From Sphagnum compactum (Eukaryota > Bryophyta > Sphagnopsida > Sphagnales): a stretch of DNA of 64,000 nucleotides. The position numbers and the translations under genes are program-made. Of the stretch, positions 58,401 through 64,000 are shown piece after piece. The stretch's first letter is position 1. Each line of letters starts with the position of its first letter. The stretch covers positions 11,032,875-11,096,874 of the forward strand of contig OZ234495.1 of assembly GCA_965153455.1 (NCBI GenBank). Reading direction: 5' to 3'. A model generated the notes under the pieces. The model was not told the origin of the DNA, ran no database searches, and saw nothing but the letters and a program-made list of their open reading frames with translations.

Positions 58401-59905
58401 CGCAGTTGCTGGTGAAACGCATGGCAGCTAAAAGTGCAAGCACCAATGGCAATTATGTTGCCATCCATCTGCGTTATGAACAGGCAAGTTTAGCTGTACC
58501 TCATTTTGGTACACTAATAGTGCGATGACACCCAATTTTAGATCAATGAAACTCATTTGCCTTTTGGGTTTTACTTTATTTCATTTGTGGAGTAATGCAA
58601 CTTTTATGCACCTTGATATGTACTTCTCAAGAGTCAAGAGATTTAATGTTACAGGATATGGTGGCATTTTCACGGTGCGTGTATGAGGGAGACCAAGAGG
58701 AGAAGGTGAGACTGGATAATGAACGGGAGCGGGGATGGCGGGGCAAGTTCAACAGAACTGGTCGTGTGCAGGCAACACCAGAAGAAATTAGGAGGGATGG
58801 GAAGTGCCCATTGACACCTGTAGAGGTGTGCTTTCTCCCATCTTGCAAGTCGTACAATGCTTTATGTACTTCATTTTCAGTTTTTGCCTATCCAGCCTCG
58901 ATTGTAGTAGTGTGGGGAGTGAATTGGGCTCAAATTGTGTTAGCAGGTGGGCATGATGCTTCGAGGCATGGGTTTCAGCAACACAACCCAAATTTTTCTA
59001 GCAGCTGGGAAGATCTATAATGAGGAGGAGAGCATGGAGCCTCTCCGCAGAATGTTTCCTTATCTTGAGACCAAACAAACACTTCTCTCCCCAGAGGAGT
59101 ATGCTCCATTTGAGGTATTGAGCTGTAAATATGTACATGTGAAGCTTTATAGCCAGATGCTCAAACCTGAAGAGTTTTCACTTCAACGTGTTATACAATT
59201 TATTACACTAGTCCTCAAAGTCAATGTTTATAAGTAGTGATTAAGGAGGAGTCATGATGGGATGATTATGGTTATGCAACAGGGGTATTCATCACGCCTT
59301 GCTGCAATCGATTATACTGTGTGTTTGCACAGTGAGGTATTTGTGACAACACAAGGGGGCAACTTTCCACAAATCATGATGGGGCACCGCCGCTTTTTGA
59401 ACAAGGGCCACTCTAAGACAATCAACCCCGATAAGCGCAGTCTTGTTAAGTTAATGGATAATCCCAAAATTAAGTAAGTTCAATCCAAACCCTAACTCCG
59501 TAATTGTGGACAAGTTGAGCAAAGGTCCAAACCAAGAGGCTGTTCTCTTTACCTACTTGGGCATTGAAACAGACCTTCCTTCAACATTTGATTTGTGGAT
59601 ACTCAATTAGATGTCCACAAATATGGGCACTAGGGAGTTTACTAGGGCTTTAAATTGATTGATGATATCTTAATCTTCTCTTATGTTGGTTTTATGTGCA
59701 CAGATGGGAGAAATTTGCTGGCCACTTGGAGGAGATGCTCCGACACATTGATTCAAAGGGCCTTGCATTTCGCAAGTCATTACCCGTGTTGCCAACACAA
59801 CTTTTTCAAAACCCTAAAGCTTCACTTTACACCTGCCCAGTGCCAGAGTGTATGTGTCCAGAAAATCCAAATTCCATCGAGACAGAATTGCAGGAATCTG
59901 AGTGA
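55459..59905 (+). CDS. Plant O-fucosyltransferase-family protein (DUF246/PF10250), ten exons, 606 residues
   Basis: Exons: 55459-55905, 57013-57094, 57301-57368, 57516-57604, 57886-58080, 58276-58483, 58655-58825, 58947-59114, 59283-59473, 59704-59905. They total 1821 bp, all in frame. All introns are GT-AG except intron 6, which is GC-AG. The start is the first ATG after an in-frame stop. Residues 1-87 are basic and cytosolic, 88-107 form one membrane segment (type II anchor), and the rest faces the Golgi lumen. Motifs: NGGLNQQR (190-197), HLRYEQDMVAF (358-368), [24 protein letters not shown] (491-505) and a Cys-rich end (CPVPECMCP). These match the plant GDP-fucose O-fucosyltransferase-like family, some of whose relatives are pectin rhamnosyltransferases (GT106). 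The donor sugar and acceptor are therefore not settled. Length and exon pattern look complete and functional. Confidence 0.92.
55930..56260 (+). repeat. Three-copy ~100-bp tandem repeat in intron 1
   Basis: The core GCAACTCCAGGATTGCTAAA recurs with changes at 56000, 56114 and 56208. Each copy is preceded by a CATCTTCTTCTCACA-like and ATTCCAATTGCTT-like stretch and followed by GACTTTGACATCTTTC or a variant. The spacing is 114 and 94 bp. Confidence 0.75.
56515..56745. repeat. Multi-hairpin element (possible copy f) in intron 1
   Basis: GGAAGTCC pairs with GGACTTCC (near 56519-56546). ATGCAGAA (56697-56704) pairs with TTCTGCAT (56723-56730). GGGCT..AGCCC pairs near 56557-56575. It resembles the other copies in style (GC-rich, serial stems) but shares fewer exact words with them. 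Confidence 0.4.
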
Positions 59906-61400
59906 AGCTTCATCTCCTGATGTCAAAAAATATTTGTTTCATGGGTGAGGGGTTTTGGTGCTTTTGTGAACCTAGTTTCTTGTTGGTGACCCCCCTTCCC
60001 CCCCATCTTCAATGCCTTTTCACTGTAATTTATTCTGCTGCTTATCCATTATTCTCTGTAATTAATACACAGGCTCTGGATGTCACTAAGAGTCCTTCTG
60101 TGAATAATTGGCACCATTCTGTTGTCATGTAGCATTGCAATGTTTGTCTTCTATTAATTCCAGGACTCGTCTCTATATAGACAACTGTTGTCCTTCCAGT
60201 ATTGTGCAGATGTTCACACAGCTGTTCCTGCAAAATCTGTGATGAAATGGCTTCTCACAGAAGTGATTTTCTGTGATCACTCCATCAAGAGTGTGTCAAA
60301 TTAGTTGCATAGGTCATGCTCTTGAGATGTTAATGATCTCACTGAAGTGACCGGGAGAGAGGCCAAAAGATAGATTTTTTCAATTGCTAACAGGAGTTGA
60401 GTGAGGACAAAGGTTGGCAGCTGCTACTGTAACTATTCAGGAACTTTGATGGAGGAGTCACAGCAGGAATTTGCATGACAATCCTCACAAAATATATGTG
60501 GAGTTCACAGCACACATACCATCCATTGAAGAAGAAATAAGTAAGGAAGTTGGCAACAGGAGAGCTGGAATTTTGAAATTTGTTTTGAAAATGAAGAAAA
60601 ATAGACATTTAATTTGTTAATCAAGTGCAGTTGAGTCATCAGTTTGTTTTACCTTATTTGGTTAAAAGGTGAACATTTTGTTTCCACGATGATAGAAATG
60701 CATTTGCCTTTTATGAAGGTAATAATAACCATTTAATGTGAAAAGTCTCTGCTTGCTTACATCTGGACTGGGTACCCACTGCAGATGGCAACATGTTTCA
60801 TCTGTAATGTACTGGTGAAAGGAATATAAGATGGTTTGCAAGGAGGTGTGGAGAAGAAAGATACAAAGTGTTGAACGTGTGTACATTTCTTCTCAAGCTC
60901 AGTATTTAATAGAGAAGCAAAAGTTATGCCTCATTTCTTGTAGTTGAACTTTCCAAACAATACCAAGTGAAAAAGCCGAAGCATAAATGTAACTAATAGC
61001 TTGTGATGCCCAATTGTAAAGTTTCCATTACAAAATTAATAAACAACAATATATAATGATATCAAAGGTCTGGTTTGAACTAGTGTCATGTGGGTATTGA
61101 TGCATGCCAGGGTGGTCCTGGTATGCTCAATATGATGGGTGGAAGAGACCAGCCTAGCCCTGGAATGTAACGAAACACAAGAAAATGATATAAATAAGGT
61201 ATCTATATAGTGAAGAAAATTGTGTTCATCAATTTGTGGACTAAAAAACCTACTTCCTGAAGCCATAAATAATTATTTAATAGGGAAAGCCAGATGTTTT
61301 GTGCCTTTCTATATGAAGGTGTAACAAGTCCACTTCCATCTCCAAGTTATCTTATCTTAAAAGAATAAATTGGTCAAAATAGTATGGGATAAAATAGTGC
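59906..61400. other. 3' UTR and downstream DNA of the O-fucosyltransferase gene
   Basis: No coding region. The poly(A) site is not evident. Some TGTAATTAATAC and GTAATTTATT words near 60030-60070 could serve. Confidence 0.4.
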
Positions 61401-61530
61401 CCACTTTGGATGGATAGGGAAAGAATTGGGGGAGATGTAGAAGGAAGAGGAGAAAAAAGATAGGGAGCAAAAGAGGATGTGGGAGAAAGGAAAAGGAAAT
61501 TAAAGGGAAGGGAAAAGAAATAAATATTGC
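61400..61530 (+). repeat. Purine-rich tract
   Basis: About 125 bases of almost only A and G on the plus strand. The minus-strand frames here are Pro/Ser/Phe-rich artefacts. Confidence 0.6.
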
Positions 61531-61599
61531 AAAAGGGTAAAATTTGACACATTTTGTAAAAGAAGATATCAAATTGACATCAACAATAAGCACATACTA

Positions 61600-61885
61600 C
61601 ATGCATGAACAGTTGTTCATAGATGAATATTGATCACACGTTTAACATATGGATGAAATTGATAACACAAATTAACTGTATGATATGAATGAATATATGT
61701 CCTTGAAATCTATCACATGGATGAAAATGAATCCCATGAATGAAAATCAAAATATTGGTGAAGTTGATAACATGAATGATGAAAAGCATCACTTGAATGA
61801 AATTCAATGACATAAATAGAATTGACCAAATGATCAGATTTTACAACAGGGATGAAACTAAGTTCATGAATGAAAATGACCATCA
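61600..61885. repeat. Degenerate tandem array, period about 20 bp (CACATGAATGAAATTGATAA)
   Basis: Variants of CATGGATGAAATTGATAAC occur about a dozen times, in the same orientation, for nearly 290 bp. Confidence 0.5.
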
Positions 61886-61889
61886 TCTA

Positions 61890-63070
61890 TAGGTGGATGT
61901 ATGTCTATGTGGAGGCCTACATATTTACCTCTTCCTCCCCTTACAAACCTCTGTGTCTTCCCAGGAAGGAACTTTTCCCCCCTTAATAAACCTACCTCCT
62001 GCTTGCAAACTTAAACTTTCATTAGAATTACTTTCAAACCTGTTCTAGTACTCCTTGCAGTTTGCAATCATTAATGGGAGAATGGTCCAAAAGCAAGCAT
62101 ATGTGAAAACTTGACAATTGTTTGTTCAACTGTACTCATGAAACAATCCCTCAGAAAAAAAAATCTAATTGCCCAAAATGAATTGAGGATTGCTTTTTTT
62201 TGTGGATGAGTAGCCCAAACTTGATGTTGATTTGACCCTTTCTTCTTCAACAAACTTGCCACCGTGGCAACAGAAAAATTATCACCAATTGCAACACCCA
62301 TGAAAACTACTTGCATTCCAATTATCTACCTACGACTGAAATTCCGCACTTCTTTGCCAAATATTTATATATGGCAAATTAGATATTGTAAACTTTCATA
62401 TTGAGTAAAGTAATTAGTTCATATACTCTTTGATTTTCATGTCATAGTAAAGGCAAACCAAAATTATCTTTTTCAAGTAAATTTTAAGGTGAGGTTATAT
62501 ATTGACCATTTATTACTTACATGCATTATTCAGGTTAAACTTCAATTTCATTTTTTCCATTTCCAAATGGCATTCCTACCTTCATGGAGAATGACAAAGG
62601 TTCCACATAATTGTTTGCAAAAATCAAATTCATTAAAGTTGTATTTGAAAGATTAGAAATTACCTCAAATAGGTGATGGGATGAAAAAGTTCAACCTACA
62701 AACTGTGAGTAAGCTACGTGAATATGAAACCTCTTGGTTCTATGGTTTAGAAGTGGTAGGTATCAGAACACTTGTTTATGTAAAGATCAAGGTTTTCGGA
62801 TGAACATAAATATATTTGTTCCAACAAATTGTTCAGAGTTAAGGATTGATAGACAATTGCTTATGAAAGGTGGCATATGTGTTCATTCCAGCCATTTTAT
62901 ATAATTGTGTTACCAAAAGCCGAAAAACTTGTGACTGTTATCCCCACATTGGTAATTGGAATATTCATGCTCTGGAGTGTTGTCGATGTGCATGTTTTAT
63001 TGTTATGAATTTTCTGGTGCTAGAGTCCAATATCAAGGTCTTGGGGTTCTACGTAATACTTCATTGAGGT
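61890..63070. other. Non-coding DNA
   Basis: No gene or repeat recognised. Confidence 0.4.
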
Positions 63071-63178
63071 TGTGGCAAGAGCCCAAGATTCAATAATGGC
63101 AGTTCCAGCTAGCACTCCTCCTGATCATCTGCTATTGGCATGCCAGAGATTCAGGTTTCAATCAGGCCAGTTGTATAG
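63070..63178 (+). mobile_element. Possible tRNA-derived SINE head
   Basis: TGGCAAGAGCC (near 63072) and GCTAGCACTCC (near 63108) are box-A-like, and AGGTTTCAATCAGG (near 63152) is box-B-like. The match is weak. It directly precedes multi-hairpin copy e. Confidence 0.28.
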
Positions 63179-63179
63179 T

Positions 63180-63440
63180 GAGGCATAGATGTCACCATCC
63201 CATAATGACCTCAGCTGTAGGCCCTCCTGCTGTATGGAGGGCATTTCAAAAAGTGAAACAAGCTCTGCACAGCAGGAGGGCTCTGCCCTTGTTACAAACA
63301 CCCCCCTTGTTAAATGCCCCCGCAGCCTCATTCATTCATGCTGAGAAACACCCTCAGATCAGGGCATTTATGCTGAATGCCCTGGACCTCAGGCTCCACT
63401 CTCAGGTCGGGGGCATAAATCCCCAGCTCCTAGAGCGTTT
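63180..63440. repeat. Multi-hairpin dispersed element, copy e
   Basis: A perfect 13-bp stem pairs GCCCTCCTGCTGT (63221-63233) with ACAGCAGGAGGGC (63269-63281). Its loop contains TTTCAAAAAGTGAAA, shared with copies b and c. A second stem pairs AGGGCATT (63361-63368) with AATGCCCT (63376-63383). GGGCATTTATG and CATAAATCCC form an outer pair. Confidence 0.6.
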
Positions 63441-64000
63441 CACTACACGAACCCAGTTGCAGGAAGCAATGAGCCAATTGCTAATCATTACTTTTGTGTG
63501 GAGACATTAAATGACTACACAGCAATTGCCTCAATCAACTAAGACATGAAGACCACACAAATTTGCATACAGCAACCCAAATCCAAACAGACTTTCAGAA
63601 ATCCTGCAATTCCACACACTGCTGAAAAGCCCAGAATCATGCAGAATCCAGCCATCACCACTTTGGCAAACTCGGGTGCTAAAGTTACAACAAAACATCA
63701 AATGATGAGCACATGATCACACTAGAATCTCCCAGTTCAGAAGCTCAGCAAAAGCTCACTGTGGGATTCCTACAATCACACTGGCCCACAGTTCTGCAAC
63801 ATGATTGCAACTTAATGATCACTACAAAACATCTGGTTGGTCCTCTCTACAGTGCCACAAATAGAGCACACTGAAAGTACTATCCTATCCTTTCTAATAG
63901 CATTAAGAGTTGGTACTCAGGGGTTAATGATTATATACACTGGCTACGACACTGAGACAACAAGCTCATACCCTGATCTTGGGCCTGAGTCTGACATGTT
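63441..64000. other. Non-coding DNA to the window edge
   Basis: No gene recognised. Confidence 0.4.

Noticed and set aside
1-64000. CRISPR arrays, operons, riboswitches, rRNA genes and canonical tRNA genes
   Set aside because: The tandem arrays lack unique spacers of constant size, the genes are eukaryotic and spliced, and no complete tRNA cloverleaf or rRNA segment was recognised.

Overview
This is a gene-poor stretch of a plant nuclear genome. The genes are plant-type: a CPL1-type RNA polymerase II CTD phosphatase with two double-stranded-RNA-binding domains, and a ten-exon plant O-fucosyltransferase-family (DUF246/PF10250) protein. They sit at opposite ends of about 50 kb of very AT-rich DNA full of decayed transposable elements, which suggests a large land-plant genome. 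The sequence alone does not let me name the lineage.

Layout. 1-2100 (+) is the C-terminal 700 codons of the CPL1-like gene, in one uninterrupted exon whose start lies left of the window. 2.1-19.4 kb is mostly AT-rich DNA with no recognisable gene. It holds a decayed LINE ORF1 (about 14 kb), a near-palindromic minisatellite (15.5-16.1 kb) and a tRNA-derived SINE. 19.4-27.5 kb holds a multi-hairpin element, a GC-rich island with a repeated motif in both orientations, a broken zinc-finger ORF, a two-monomer satellite, the 3' half of a LINE ORF2, and a SINE. 29.5-35.3 kb holds two small two-exon genes, head to head, encoding 92- and 90-residue proteins that are clearly paralogous; I do not recognise the family. 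36.4-36.8 kb is a long hairpin around a (TA)n core. 37.5-38.4 kb is a GC-rich island with nested palindromes. 40.4-45.1 kb is an old but structurally complete Ty1/copia element on the minus strand, with both LTRs, a primer-binding site and a 5-bp target duplication. 46.9-51 kb holds a second 5'-truncated copy of the same LINE, two more multi-hairpin elements, a MITE-like element and a small tandem duplication. 54.1-59.9 kb is the O-fucosyltransferase gene with a G-box-rich promoter, a long leader, an upstream ORF whose stop overlaps the main start, and a GC-AG intron. 59.9-64 kb is non-coding, with a short tandem array and another multi-hairpin element.

How the parts relate. The two large genes are ordinary host functions (transcription/RNA metabolism and secretory-pathway glycosylation) with no sign of joint regulation. 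The two most unusual items are the pair of micro-genes and a dispersed family of GC-rich multi-stem elements. At least five copies of the latter share short modules, sometimes in opposite orientation, and I could not assign them to a known transposon class. All splice sites, repeat boundaries and alignments were read by eye and need computational confirmation.
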